From JAWUWD01 sp034112085 (GTDB taxonomy: Bacteria; Bacteroidota; Bacteroidia; Cytophagales; Cyclobacteriaceae), in NCBI GenBank assembly GCA_034112085.1, contig JAWUWD010000118.1, positions 1 through 18,808 of the forward strand: a stretch of 18,808 nucleotides of DNA, written 5' to 3'. Positions 1-7,611 of this stretch are shown here, piece after piece. The position numbers were made by a program, and so were the translations under genes. Under the pieces are notes generated by a model that was not told the DNA's origin, ran no database searches, and was given only the letters and a program-made list of their open reading frames with translations. The number at the start of each line of letters is the position of its first letter. Position 1 is the first letter of the stretch.

Positions 1-1
1 G

Positions 2-247
2 AGTGGTCATTATGTTGACTTGTTCAAACTCTATCTTTTTGGAGGGTTCAAGGTATCAATGTTCGCTAAGGAACTATTGGATTACAAGGAGTTTGACATC
101 ACCCCCAGAGTACTCAAGAAGTCACTGAAACATTGGAATCATTATTCGAATAATGTGAAACAGGATGAAGTCTATCAACTGCGAAAAATTGAAATCGAAG
201 AAATATTGAATGACCTGAAAGCATACATTGGTGATGAAGAATCTTAA
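2..247 (+). CDS. Unidentified protein, C-terminal part only
   Basis: The reading frame is open to the left edge of the window, so only the last 81 residues are seen and the true start lies outside. The visible part is soluble, rich in Lys, Glu and aromatic residues, and predicted helical, ending in an acidic tail (GDEES). I do not recognise it with confidence. The DLFKLY segment followed by a helical region faintly recalls the C-terminal part of AbiEii-type nucleotidyltransferases, but that is a guess. Its stop codon lies 14 nt inside the next gene, which suggests the two are co-transcribed and perhaps translationally coupled. Confidence 0.6.
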   Translation, partial: SGHYVDLFKLYLFGGFKVSMFAKELLDYKEFDITPRVLKKSLKHWNHYSNNVKQDEVYQLRKIEIEEILNDLKAYIGDEES

Positions 248-1280
248 GAAACTTGCAGAGGCTATGATTTATTGGTTCATTGCAATGAACCTGTTTTATA
301 TCTTTAGATATTTTGGATTGTCTGAAGAAGTGGGGATCGAGGTCAGTGCTGATGTTCTTGAAATGAATGACAATTTCATATATATGTCATTATTAGGTGG
401 ACTTATATTCGGTATTTTTCATTTTATCGTACAGCTAATCACAAGTACTCCTAGATTCAAACGAAGATCAATTGGTCATGCAATATTAATCAGAGGGGTA
501 TTGTACTTTTTGATTCTAGTAATCACAGGAAACACATTGATCGCATTTAGCGAAAAGGTTTTTTCGACTGTCATTGTGGTTGGACCTTTAGTTAAAACAC
601 AGGGTTTTTGGGCCTTTGTAATGTTCTTCATGTTGATGAGTTCCCTTTATCTCTTCGTTGAGATGATTAGTGAGAAGTTTGGTCGTGGGGTGATGATGAA
701 GATGATGCTAGGGAGTTATAGAAACCCAAAAGAAGAAAATAGAATTTTCATGTTTCTTGACCTCAAGTCATCTACTACTATAGCTGAGAAACTTGGACAT
801 TTTGAATATAGCAAGTTTATCCAGCAGTGCTTCTATGATCTCAATGAGGTGGCGTTCAAATACGTAGGGGAGATTTATCAATATGTAGGGGATGAAGTGG
901 TGATCAGTTGGCCGTATGAGCGTGGCATAATGGATAACAACTGTGTGAAATGTTTCAGTGAATTTCAACTGAAGATTGAATCCAGAAAAGACTTCTATAC
1001 TCAAAATTTTGGAGTCTTGCCAGAGTTTAAAGCAGGAATACATGGAGGAAAATTGATCGTAACGGAAGTGGGAATTATGAAAAAGGAAATTGCTTACCAT
1101 GGAGATGTCATCAATACTGCAGCTCGTATTCAAGAGCAATGCAATACCCATAAAGCGAAATTGCTGATCTCGGAAATACTGATCAATGCATTAGACAAAA
1201 CTGTACTAGATCTAAAACCGCTCGGCTTGATCAACTTGAAAGGAAAGCAAGATTCGATACACCTGGTCCAGGTTTTATAA
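234..1280 (+). CDS. Membrane-anchored class III adenylate/guanylate cyclase
   Basis: A 348-residue protein that should make a cyclic nucleotide (cAMP or cGMP) from NTP at the inner membrane. The N-terminal half has about four hydrophobic segments (roughly residues 10-30, 45-65, 80-100 and 120-145). The C-terminal half is a class III catalytic domain: FLDLKSST with metal-binding Asp176, the YVGDEVV hairpin with Asp220, and GDVINTAAR with Asn294 and Arg298, the usual transition-state pair. All core catalytic positions appear present; substrate choice cannot be settled by eye. I chose the ATG at 234 over the upstream TTG and GTG. The gene overlaps the preceding one by 14 nt. Two Crp/Fnr-type regulators occur further along and could be receivers of a cyclic nucleotide, but nothing in the sequence links them directly. 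Confidence 0.88.
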   Translation: MKNLKKLAEAMIYWFIAMNLFYIFRYFGLSEEVGIEVSADVLEMNDNFIYMSLLGGLIFGIFHFIVQLITSTPRFKRRSIGHAILIRGVLYFLILVITGNTLIAFSEKVFSTVIVVGPLVKTQGFWAFVMFFMLMSSLYLFVEMISEKFGRGVMMKMMLGSYRNPKEENRIFMFLDLKSSTTIAEKLGHFEYSKFIQQCFYDLNEVAFKYVGEIYQYVGDEVVISWPYERGIMDNNCVKCFSEFQLKIESRKDFYTQNFGVLPEFKAGIHGGKLIVTEVGIMKKEIAYHGDVINTAARIQEQCNTHKAKLLISEILINALDKTVLDLKPLGLINLKGKQDSIHLVQVL

Positions 1281-1396
1281 ACATGAATGCTTGACTATCC
1301 CCACTCATATAAGAGTTACTGTCTATTCATTCATTTTCATTAGATTGGAGTATCAATTGATGGGTCACCTCATTATCAATCAGAAACAGAACAATC
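1281..1396 (+). other. Intergenic region before the beta-propeller pair
   Basis: This 116-nt gap must hold the promoter of the two propeller genes if they do not read through from the cyclase. I looked for a Bacteroidota TTTG-N19-TAnnTTTG promoter and found no good match. No strong hairpin is visible either. Confidence 0.4.
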
Positions 1397-3376
1397 ATGA
1401 ACAAAGCTAACTATCTAGTACTCGCCATACTTTTCTTGGCGTCCAGTATTACTATTGCTCAAGAGAAACTGAGTATCAAAGTAGAACTTTCATCATCCAA
1501 AATGAAAGTAAATCAAACCTTGCAGTTGAAAGCCAAAGTCATCGATGAGAATGGCAAAGAAGTCAAAGGTCAAGAGCTTGCCTACTATTCCAGATCATCT
1601 AGAATAGTCGAAATAGACGACAAAGGCATGATGACCGCACATGCACCTGGGAAAGTGAGCTTGATAATAATTAGTCCAAGTGAAACCAGTAGGTTAAGAC
1701 AAAATGTAGATATAGAAGTGGAATTTCCTCCAATTGCGAAAGTCGAAGTTGAGGAGGTTCCTACTGAGATTTATTTAGGGACTACATTGCCTCTCAAAAT
1801 AAAAATAATAGATGAGATGGGTATGGAACGCAAAGACTTGAAAGCGTCTATTTCTTCTTCTAATGAAGGAATCATTACGGCTGATCCGTTCTACAATCTC
1901 AAATCCATGAAAATAGGCAAGGCAGTAGTCACGGTAGAGTCACAAGGTATCGAAGGTAAAATCAATATTAATGTTGTAGATAATCCTGTGGCGAAGGTGG
2001 TACTGTCTTCACCAATCAACGAGGCAAGAACGGGAGACGTGTTTCACTTTGAAGCCAAGGCATATGATAAGAAAGGAAAGGTTGTCAGTGATGCGCCAAT
2101 TACTTTTTCATTTCAAGGGCAAGCAGCAGACGTGAGTTCTAGTGCATCGGGGCTGATCAAGCAAGATGGTCGTTTTGTGGCAGATGAAGCAGGCCTATAC
2201 AATGTATCAGTTTCAAGTGGCCCATATTCTGATAACATGACTGTAAATATCCAACCGCGAAATGTGAAAAGGAAATTTGAGAAAGTAGGTAAGGGAGTAG
2301 TTGGAGACAAGCATACGTCAGATTTTTGGGTATGGGAAGGAATCGATGGCCGTGACTATGCAGTCACAGGGACCTGGGGAGCAGATGGGACAACCTATTT
2401 CTGGGATGTAACCAATCCTTCTGATATTATAAAAATAGACAGTGTTCAAGTAGACGCTAGAACAGTCAATGATGTTAAAATATCTGAGGATGGGACGATC
2501 TGTGTGATCAGTAGAGAGGGAGCTTCTAACAGAAAAAATGGAATCGTCATCATCGATGTATCTAATCCATCAGATGCTAAAGTCATCTCTACCTTCACTG
2601 AGAATCTGACTGGTGGAGTACACAATGTGTTCATCTATGAGAAGCACGTATATGCGTTAAGCAATGGAGAAAAATACTACATCATTAATATAGAAGATCC
2701 TAAAAATCCTAAGGCCGTTGGAGAGTTCGAACTCGATACACCGGGACACGCAATACATGATGTATGGGTAGAAGATGGCATTGCCTACTCATCCAATTGG
2801 GATGATGGCGTGTACCTGGTAGATGTTGGCAATGGGATCGCTGGTGGTTCACCATCCAATCCTGTAGCGTTTGCTAATTACGAGTATCCTAGTGGCGCAC
2901 ATCATGCAACATTCCCATTCAAGAGTAAGTCAGCCAATAAGTTTTATACGATCCTTGGAGATGAAATCTTCCCATATGGACTTGACATGAAAGGCCCGAA
3001 CGTGGCTGCTGGGTTCTTACACTTTGTGGACTTCACTGATATGGAGAATCCTGAGGAAATTGCTCGATTCAAAGTGCCTGGAACAGGCTCGCACAATTAC
3101 TGGGTGGATGGAGAAACGCTGTATGTAGCAATCTATAATGGTGGCGTACGAGTGGTTGATATCAGTGGTGAACTCATGGGAGACCTCTACAAACAAGGGC
3201 GAGAAATTGGGTGGATTCTACCTAGTGATCCTAATGGGTATATTCCTAATTCACCATTCACATGGGGAGCACAGCTTCACAAAGGCCATGTTTTCTACTC
3301 AGATTGGAATAGTGGGCTTGGTTCTGCTAAGCTTGAGGGAGAGAAGCCTGCCAATACACAAATCGAATCTAAATAA
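1397..3376 (+). CDS. Secreted Ig-like plus LVIVD beta-propeller protein
   Basis: A 659-residue exported protein. A signal peptide covers about residues 1-21 and ends in TIAQ. Three Ig-like (BIG2-type) domains follow at roughly 23-105, 110-195 and 198-285; the first has the typical pattern of an opening sequence, an ENGKEV turn and a closing G-K-V-S strand. Residues about 295-650 form a propeller made of LVIVD-type repeats, seen as recurrent blades such as GIVIIDVSNPSDAKVIS, YYIINIEDPKNPKAVGEF and GVYLVDVGNG. The family is a surface or periplasmic repeat family with few known activities, so the ligand is unknown. The next gene starts 6 nt after the stop and encodes another propeller, which suggests one operon and a shared role outside the cytoplasm. 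Confidence 0.85.
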   Translation: MNKANYLVLAILFLASSITIAQEKLSIKVELSSSKMKVNQTLQLKAKVIDENGKEVKGQELAYYSRSSRIVEIDDKGMMTAHAPGKVSLIIISPSETSRLRQNVDIEVEFPPIAKVEVEEVPTEIYLGTTLPLKIKIIDEMGMERKDLKASISSSNEGIITADPFYNLKSMKIGKAVVTVESQGIEGKININVVDNPVAKVVLSSPINEARTGDVFHFEAKAYDKKGKVVSDAPITFSFQGQAADVSSSASGLIKQDGRFVADEAGLYNVSVSSGPYSDNMTVNIQPRNVKRKFEKVGKGVVGDKHTSDFWVWEGIDGRDYAVTGTWGADGTTYFWDVTNPSDIIKIDSVQVDARTVNDVKISEDGTICVISREGASNRKNGIVIIDVSNPSDAKVISTFTENLTGGVHNVFIYEKHVYALSNGEKYYIINIEDPKNPKAVGEFELDTPGHAIHDVWVEDGIAYSSNWDDGVYLVDVGNGIAGGSPSNPVAFANYEYPSGAHHATFPFKSKSANKFYTILGDEIFPYGLDMKGPNVAAGFLHFVDFTDMENPEEIARFKVPGTGSHNYWVDGETLYVAIYNGGVRVVDISGELMGDLYKQGREIGWILPSDPNGYIPNSPFTWGAQLHKGHVFYSDWNSGLGSAKLEGEKPANTQIESK

Positions 3377-3382
3377 GTAAAG

Positions 3383-4519
3383 ATGAAGGTAGGTAAGATT
3401 GTTTTAGTAATACTGCTTATAGTAAGCGCTAGGTTTGTGTTTAGTCAAGATTATTATGTCTATGTGGCAGCTGAGTCTGAGGATGAAGTGTCTCTGATGA
3501 AATTTGACGGAGAAAAGGCTGAGATCATTAAAACTATTCCTGTAGGAATATGGCCAGCAGAAAATGAGGGACCTCACGGATTATCGGTAAGTCCGGATGG
3601 TAAGTTCTGGTACTTGAGTTTAGCACATGGCAATCCTTATGGGACGCTCTATAAGTATTCTACGGAGACCAATAAAGTAGTGGGTCAAACCAAGCTGGGG
3701 ATCTTTCCGGCTACGATGCAAATCTCAAAAGCGACTGGTCTGCTCTACATTGTCAACTTCAACCTACATGGAGAAATGGTCCCGAGTACCGTATCTGTAG
3801 TAGATCCGGAGACCATGACTGAGATCAAGAAGATCACAACTGGAACGATGCCACACGGATCGAGAATGTCTCCTGATGGTAGATTCCATTATTCAGTGGC
3901 GATGATGTCAGGTGAGTTATTTGAAATAGACGCGGTGAAGCTCAAAGTTAGCCGAACTTTGAATCTTGATCAGGCTGAACCAAAGATGGGAGGTATGGCA
4001 GTGATGGATCACTCCAAGATGGACCACAGTAAAATGAATCATGGCAATGGAGGGATGAAGGGCATGATGCATTCTAAGATCAAACCAACATGGGTAATTC
4101 CACATCCCACATGGCGCAAGGCCTACGTTGCTGCCAATGGCAATGCTGAAGTACTTGAAGTAGACTTAGATTCTTGGAATATCACGAGAAGGTTTCCTAC
4201 AGGAAAGGGACCTTACAATGCAGAAATATCTCCTGACGGGAACAAGATGGTGGTGACCTATAAGACAGAGGGAGCTACTGGAGTCTGGGATCTGAACACG
4301 GGTAAAGAATTGGCCAAAATCACAAACAGCCGCAAGGTCTCACATGGTGTAGCCATGTCCCCTGATAATAAATATGCTTTTATTTCTATCGAAGGGATCG
4401 GTGGAGACCCTGGATCAGTAGACGTTATCGATCTTGAAGCATTGAAGCTGGTCGACACCGCTGAGCTTGGCAAGCAGGCTGGTGGCATTGCCTTTTGGAA
4501 GATGGAGAATGGTGAGTGA
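3383..4519 (+). CDS. Secreted YVTN/YncE-like beta-propeller with Met/His-rich insert
   Basis: A 378-residue exported protein with a signal peptide ending near FVFSQ (residues about 1-22). The rest is a YVTN-type beta-propeller with repeated SPDG turns (for example LSVSPDGKFWYLS, MSPDGRFHYS, ISPDGNKMVV, MSPDNKYAFIS). Between blades, residues 202-230 are an insert with eight Met and four His, including two copies of MDHSKM. Such Met/His motifs are known from copper-handling proteins of the CopA/PcoA type, so periplasmic copper binding is plausible but not shown. It lies 6 nt downstream of the LVIVD propeller gene in what looks like one operon. Its stop codon is a single base away from the stop of the convergent DinB-like gene. 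Confidence 0.83.
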   Translation: MKVGKIVLVILLIVSARFVFSQDYYVYVAAESEDEVSLMKFDGEKAEIIKTIPVGIWPAENEGPHGLSVSPDGKFWYLSLAHGNPYGTLYKYSTETNKVVGQTKLGIFPATMQISKATGLLYIVNFNLHGEMVPSTVSVVDPETMTEIKKITTGTMPHGSRMSPDGRFHYSVAMMSGELFEIDAVKLKVSRTLNLDQAEPKMGGMAVMDHSKMDHSKMNHGNGGMKGMMHSKIKPTWVIPHPTWRKAYVAANGNAEVLEVDLDSWNITRRFPTGKGPYNAEISPDGNKMVVTYKTEGATGVWDLNTGKELAKITNSRKVSHGVAMSPDNKYAFISIEGIGGDPGSVDVIDLEALKLVDTAELGKQAGGIAFWKMENGE

Positions 4520-4535
4520 TTCAACGCTCACTCAC
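4512..4535. terminator. Possible bidirectional hairpin between convergent genes
   Basis: GTGAGTGA (4512-4519) and TCACTCAC (4528-4535) form an 8-bp perfect stem with an 8-nt loop. The hairpin covers the stop codons of both the propeller gene and the DinB-like gene. No U-run follows on either strand, so intrinsic termination is only a suggestion. Confidence 0.3.
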
Positions 4536-5105
4536 GCTACTCGGATACTCTTCTAAAACATTCATGGCTTGAAGTATATGGCGCTCACTATGGGCGCTCA
4601 TAAACCGGAATGCATCACCCAACTTGAACATGAGCCAACCTCCGAGCGCTGACTTGATCTTTATCTTTGCCAAATTAGCAGACCGTGCCTTGTCCAATAA
4701 ACTAAGGAGGAGCTGTTGATCTTTAAGAAATGATTCTATGACTTCGTCTTGATTACCACCCGCGCGGCTGATCACAGGATAGAATTTGCTCATGGTTTTC
4801 ATTTTTCCAGGAATAGTCTTGTCTTCCTTTGGTTTCATCATTTTTGTGAAGTAGTTACCCAGAGCACCACCAGAATAAGTTTCTTTAGGAGTGGTTTTTT
4901 GATCTCGAAGTTTTGCTTCGATCTGATCATGATAGTGTTTGTTGGCTATATTTATGTGTTCGATACATTCCAAGATGCTCCATGCCTTTTCAGAAGTTTT
5001 ATAAGCGAGGACTTCTTTTGGTAAAGGCAAAATGTTTTGTTCTACTTGCTTGATGAGATAGTGCGTGTCTTCTACTAGATTGTCGATGAGTTTGTTGGAG
5101 TTCAT
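4521..5105 (-). CDS. DinB-family (DinB/YfiT-like) protein
   Basis: About 194 residues, the usual size for the DinB superfamily of four-helix-bundle proteins that often bind a metal through three histidines. The visible signs are the N-terminal helix with LIDNLVEDTHYLI, the WSILECIEHINIANKHY segment, and the C-terminal MSAHSERHILQ segment, which together supply candidate His ligands. Several members are thiol-dependent transferases, but the substrate here cannot be named. I prefer the ATG at 5105 because family members usually start just before such a LIDNL helix; in-frame ATG at 5126 and TTG at 5150 are alternatives. A perfect FNR-type box lies 52 nt upstream of this start, so oxygen, redox or NO-type control by a Crp/Fnr protein is likely. 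Confidence 0.8.
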   Translation of the reverse strand: MNSNKLIDNLVEDTHYLIKQVEQNILPLPKEVLAYKTSEKAWSILECIEHINIANKHYHDQIEAKLRDQKTTPKETYSGGALGNYFTKMMKPKEDKTIPGKMKTMSKFYPVISRAGGNQDEVIESFLKDQQLLLSLLDKARSANLAKIKIKSALGGWLMFKLGDAFRFMSAHSERHILQAMNVLEEYPSSVSER

Positions 5106-5156
5106 GGTGTTTTTGAGTTTGTTCATGACAAATGTATAGTGCCACTCCAACAGTTG

Positions 5157-5174
5157 ACTTGATCTAGATCAAGT
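5157..5174 (-). promoter_or_regulatory. FNR/Crp-type operator, perfect 18-bp palindrome
   Basis: The sequence ACTTGATCTAGATCAAGT is its own reverse complement and contains TTGAT-N4-ATCAA, which is the FNR consensus. Its centre is about 60 nt from the preferred start codon of the DinB-like gene. If it acts as a class II activator site centred at -41.5, transcription would begin near 5124, leaving a leader of about 19 nt and favouring the start at 5105. The only other neighbour is the lipoprotein gene, which ends on the other side and reads toward the site, so the DinB-like gene is the sole clear target. Confidence 0.6.
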
Positions 5175-5224
5175 TCGGGAATTACTATTCAAGAACGCAA
5201 GGGTCTCTCAAATCCTTAGAATAC

Positions 5225-5788
5225 TTATTCTCTAGCAACCAGAAGTCCACGAGGAGTAATGTCATAACTTTGCACGGTTGAGTCCAATAGATTTCCTTTG
5301 ATATAGGCTCCTGATTCTTCATCCTCCAATAACTCATATTCATAATCCACAGTCGAAAATGATGTGCTTGAGATCCAATTTATTTTGTGTGATTCAACTC
5401 CTTCTGCTTCTGTTCCTGCACTAATAAAATCGATCAAGCTCCCCGTATCTTTAGAGAAACTCAATAAATAGTAATTAGAGATGTCAGTTCCTCCATTGTT
5501 GGATAGGACAAAAATGTACTTATTGGATTCCTGTAGAATCGAGTGGTTATTAATGGAACCACTTATGGATTTTTCTGAATCGATAAATAGATATTCACCA
5601 TAGATGGGTTGATTATTGGTCAGAAGTTCTCGTAGTGTTTTATATGAAATGTCAGTTTCAACAGTTACTTCTTCCTGACTAGCGCTAGAGGTTTCAAGAG
5701 CACCTTCAGAGAGGCCTTTCGTTGAGTTGCCAGGACCGCAGCCCAATATTCCAAATGCGATGAATGCTAAGAGTAGTATATGTTTCAT
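5225..5788 (-). CDS. Predicted lipoprotein of unknown function
   Basis: A 187-residue protein with a short hydrophobic N-terminus and a lipobox (GILGCGPG, lipidated Cys17), so it should be anchored in the inner or outer membrane. A low-complexity Ser/Glu-rich linker (about residues 22-45) leads to a domain of alternating strands with many Ser, Tyr and acidic residues. I do not recognise the domain. The start ATG is preceded by TAAGGCCT, an AAGG-type ribosome site. The leader is nearly the same as that of the DUF2306 gene at 7462. It follows the esterase gene by 63 nt on the same strand and could be in the same transcript. Confidence 0.7.
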   Translation of the reverse strand: MKHILLLAFIAFGILGCGPGNSTKGLSEGALETSSASQEEVTVETDISYKTLRELLTNNQPIYGEYLFIDSEKSISGSINNHSILQESNKYIFVLSNNGGTDISNYYLLSFSKDTGSLIDFISAGTEAEGVESHKINWISSTSFSTVDYEYELLEDEESGAYIKGNLLDSTVQSYDITPRGLLVARE

Positions 5789-5851
5789 AGGCCTTAAATT
5801 ATCACAAGAGCAGGTTGACTTATTTGTTCAATGCAGTTTCAATGTCTTCAA

Positions 5852-7018
5852 TTATTTTTTTAAGCTTTCTATTTTCGTTTTTGCGTGTTGATTAGTGGGG
5901 TTGAGCTCAAGTGATTTTTTATAGTTTTCGATGGCTTTCTCATTATCTGCAAGTGCTTCATAGACCTCTCCTAAACTATCAAAAGCATTAAATGATTTTG
6001 GATAGTTCTCTGTGTTCAAAATAAATAGAGATAGTGCTTCTAATTTGACATGCTCATTTTCACTTCTGAGCATGCCATAGCCTACTCTGTTGACGAGAGC
6101 TTCTGGCGGATTGAAATCCCAAGAAAGACGTTGAGAAAGAGATTGGTAATGATCAACTAATTGTTCTTTGCTCTCTATATCACGGTACGAAATGCCATAA
6201 CCTTTGAAAATTGAGGAGATCCCATTGTGGAAAGCTACAAGTGGAACAGACCCATGGTTTTCGTTCTCATAATACTCTAGTTTCGCTGGAAGTTCATCTT
6301 TGCATTTACTATTCAGGGCCTCATACAATCTCATATGACGATCGCGATTTCTTATGTTTCGTTTCCCCCAATTGGCAGTTGCAAAATAAATGTATCTATC
6401 AAATGATTGATCTGTAACAGCCGCTAGTTTTTTGTCCATTGTCTCAGCGTCCCATGTGCCAAAACTTGGGTCCACAGCAATAAATGAATTGAAAAGAGTT
6501 TTTTCTCTCATATAGGCATGAGTAGCTAGCAAGCCACCTAAAGAATGTCCATAGAGTATTCTATAGGGTATTGTTCTGAATTTTTCATCTAATTGAGGGA
6601 TGAGTTCACCTTCCAAAAAGCTTAAAAACTTGTCCCCACCGCCAGAATCATTTTCTCTCCTAGTAACAATTTTATCAGGAGTGAAGTCTCTGCGTCTGTT
6701 AACATTTTGTATCGCTACTACAATCATTTCTGGTATCCTTCTATTTCCGTTGTATCCAGCACTCATATAGTTGACCATACCCGCTATAGACTTGAAGTGC
6801 AGGCGCCCGTCTAGGACGATTAGTACGGGATAATTTTTATATGATGATGATTCCTCGTGATAAGAGTCAGGCAGGCTCACCCAATATTCTCTATTTTCGT
6901 CCAATGTCTTGGAGTGGATCGTATGCTTGGTGCCAATGACTATTTGATCATCATTTTGAGCGTACAGGGAGTGAATCCCTGCTGCTATAAAGAGTATAAA
7001 AGTTATGAATCTGGGCAT
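5852..7018 (-). CDS. Secreted esterase (Fes/IroE/EsD-like alpha/beta hydrolase) with C-terminal TPR
   Basis: A 388-residue exported protein with a signal peptide ending near SLYAQ (residue 21). Residues about 28-270 match the putative esterase family (PF00756 type): the nucleophile elbow YGHSLGG with Ser159, and a catalytic His in ENENHGSVP (His255). Asp183 or Asp190 in AVDPSFGTWD are candidate acid residues. The segment after 330 holds about one and a half TPR units (AFDSLGEVYEALADNEKAIE). The family includes enterobactin-type siderophore esterases and acyl hydrolases; the real substrate here is not clear and no siderophore genes are nearby. A small dyad, GTGAA-N5-TTCAC at 7053-7067, sits upstream and could be an operator. 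Confidence 0.85.
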   Translation of the reverse strand: MPRFITFILFIAAGIHSLYAQNDDQIVIGTKHTIHSKTLDENREYWVSLPDSYHEESSSYKNYPVLIVLDGRLHFKSIAGMVNYMSAGYNGNRRIPEMIVVAIQNVNRRRDFTPDKIVTRRENDSGGGDKFLSFLEGELIPQLDEKFRTIPYRILYGHSLGGLLATHAYMREKTLFNSFIAVDPSFGTWDAETMDKKLAAVTDQSFDRYIYFATANWGKRNIRNRDRHMRLYEALNSKCKDELPAKLEYYENENHGSVPLVAFHNGISSIFKGYGISYRDIESKEQLVDHYQSLSQRLSWDFNPPEALVNRVGYGMLRSENEHVKLEALSLFILNTENYPKSFNAFDSLGEVYEALADNEKAIENYKKSLELNPTNQHAKTKIESLKK

Positions 7019-7075
7019 GGTATGATTTTATTGATGAATGGAGTTATTATTAGTGAACGTTCTTCACATCAAATA

Positions 7076-7462
7076 TTATCCAAAAAACAGCGTGTGTAAA
7101 TATCTTCCAGGAGTAAAAGTAAATCCTCCAGCAATGACTATTGCTCCAAAGAATAACAAGATCATTTTTCGTTTATGCACCTTAATATTCCCCTTTTTAA
7201 TGGCCAAATAGGCAGTTGGGACAGTATAGATAGTGAGTAAACTAAAACTATGAATCAAGCCAAAATGATTTAATATTGTTGGCCCAACTACCGATGGCAT
7301 GAACAGGGTGACACACGCTGTTACCAGCATTAGAATCATATAGATTCTCCCAAGTATTTTATGGATGCTTGTCCCTTTTTTGATAATTAGCAACAGGGCC
7401 CCAATGAAAATGCAAGGAACTACGGTTGCCAAATGAATGTACATTAAATCGATATATTTCAT
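7076..7462 (-). CDS. DUF2306-like small membrane protein
   Basis: A 128-residue integral membrane protein with four likely transmembrane helices. The pattern HLATVVPCIFIGALLLI, then IHKILGRIYM, then HSFSLLTIYTVPTAYLAI and KVHKRKMILLFFGAIVIAGGFTFTPGR fits the DUF2306 (YozB-like) family, whose conserved His residues suggest a role in the membrane, possibly redox or haem related, but with no proven function. I chose the ATG at 7462, which has AAGG just upstream and a leader almost identical to that of the lipoprotein gene; an upstream in-frame ATG at 7480 would add six residues. It is the last gene before the AT-rich cassette-like block. Confidence 0.72.
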   Translation of the reverse strand: MKYIDLMYIHLATVVPCIFIGALLLIIKKGTSIHKILGRIYMILMLVTACVTLFMPSVVGPTILNHFGLIHSFSLLTIYTVPTAYLAIKKGNIKVHKRKMILLFFGAIVIAGGFTFTPGRYLHTLFFG

Positions 7463-7482
7463 GTGCCTTAAAATTATCATTA
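7460..7482 (-). promoter_or_regulatory. Translation leader shared with the lipoprotein gene
   Basis: Read on the minus strand, TGATAATTTTAAGGCACATG here and TGATAATTTAAGGCCTATG at 5786-5804 match except for one inserted T and two bases next to the start codon. The AAGG core is the likely ribosome site and decides the start of the DUF2306 gene. Confidence 0.5.
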
Positions 7483-7508
7483 TTGGTCAAGAACTGTTTC
7501 AAGGAGAT

Positions 7509-7611
7509 GCCTAACGGCTACATAGAACGCTGTGCCTTTCGAGTACTTACCTGATGATGACATTAGTCTATACGGTCTTTGGCGACAATCTTTAACTATA
7601 ACTGTTGGCTA
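7509..7611 (-). repeat. attC-like palindromic repeat, copy A
   Basis: Read on the minus strand, the site begins with AGCCAAC (overlapping the stop of the DoxX-like gene), then AGT and TATAG. It ends with TTCTATGTAGCC followed by GTTAGGC. The outer AAC and GTT ends and the inner TATAG/CTATA boxes give an imperfect palindrome of about 100 nt, within the normal attC size range. Its inner part matches copy C: 20 of 25 positions between 7512-7536 and 9268-9292, and 13 of 15 between 7579-7593 and 9356-9370. Confidence 0.55.

Noticed and set aside
5218..5231. AGAATA-CT-TATTCT dyad at the lipoprotein stop codon as a terminator
   Set aside because: Stem is short and fully AT-rich apart from one pair, with a 2-nt centre and no U-run.
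6948..6962. TTGATCATCATTTTG, a partial FNR-like half-site
   Set aside because: Only one half matches and it lies inside the esterase signal-peptide coding region.
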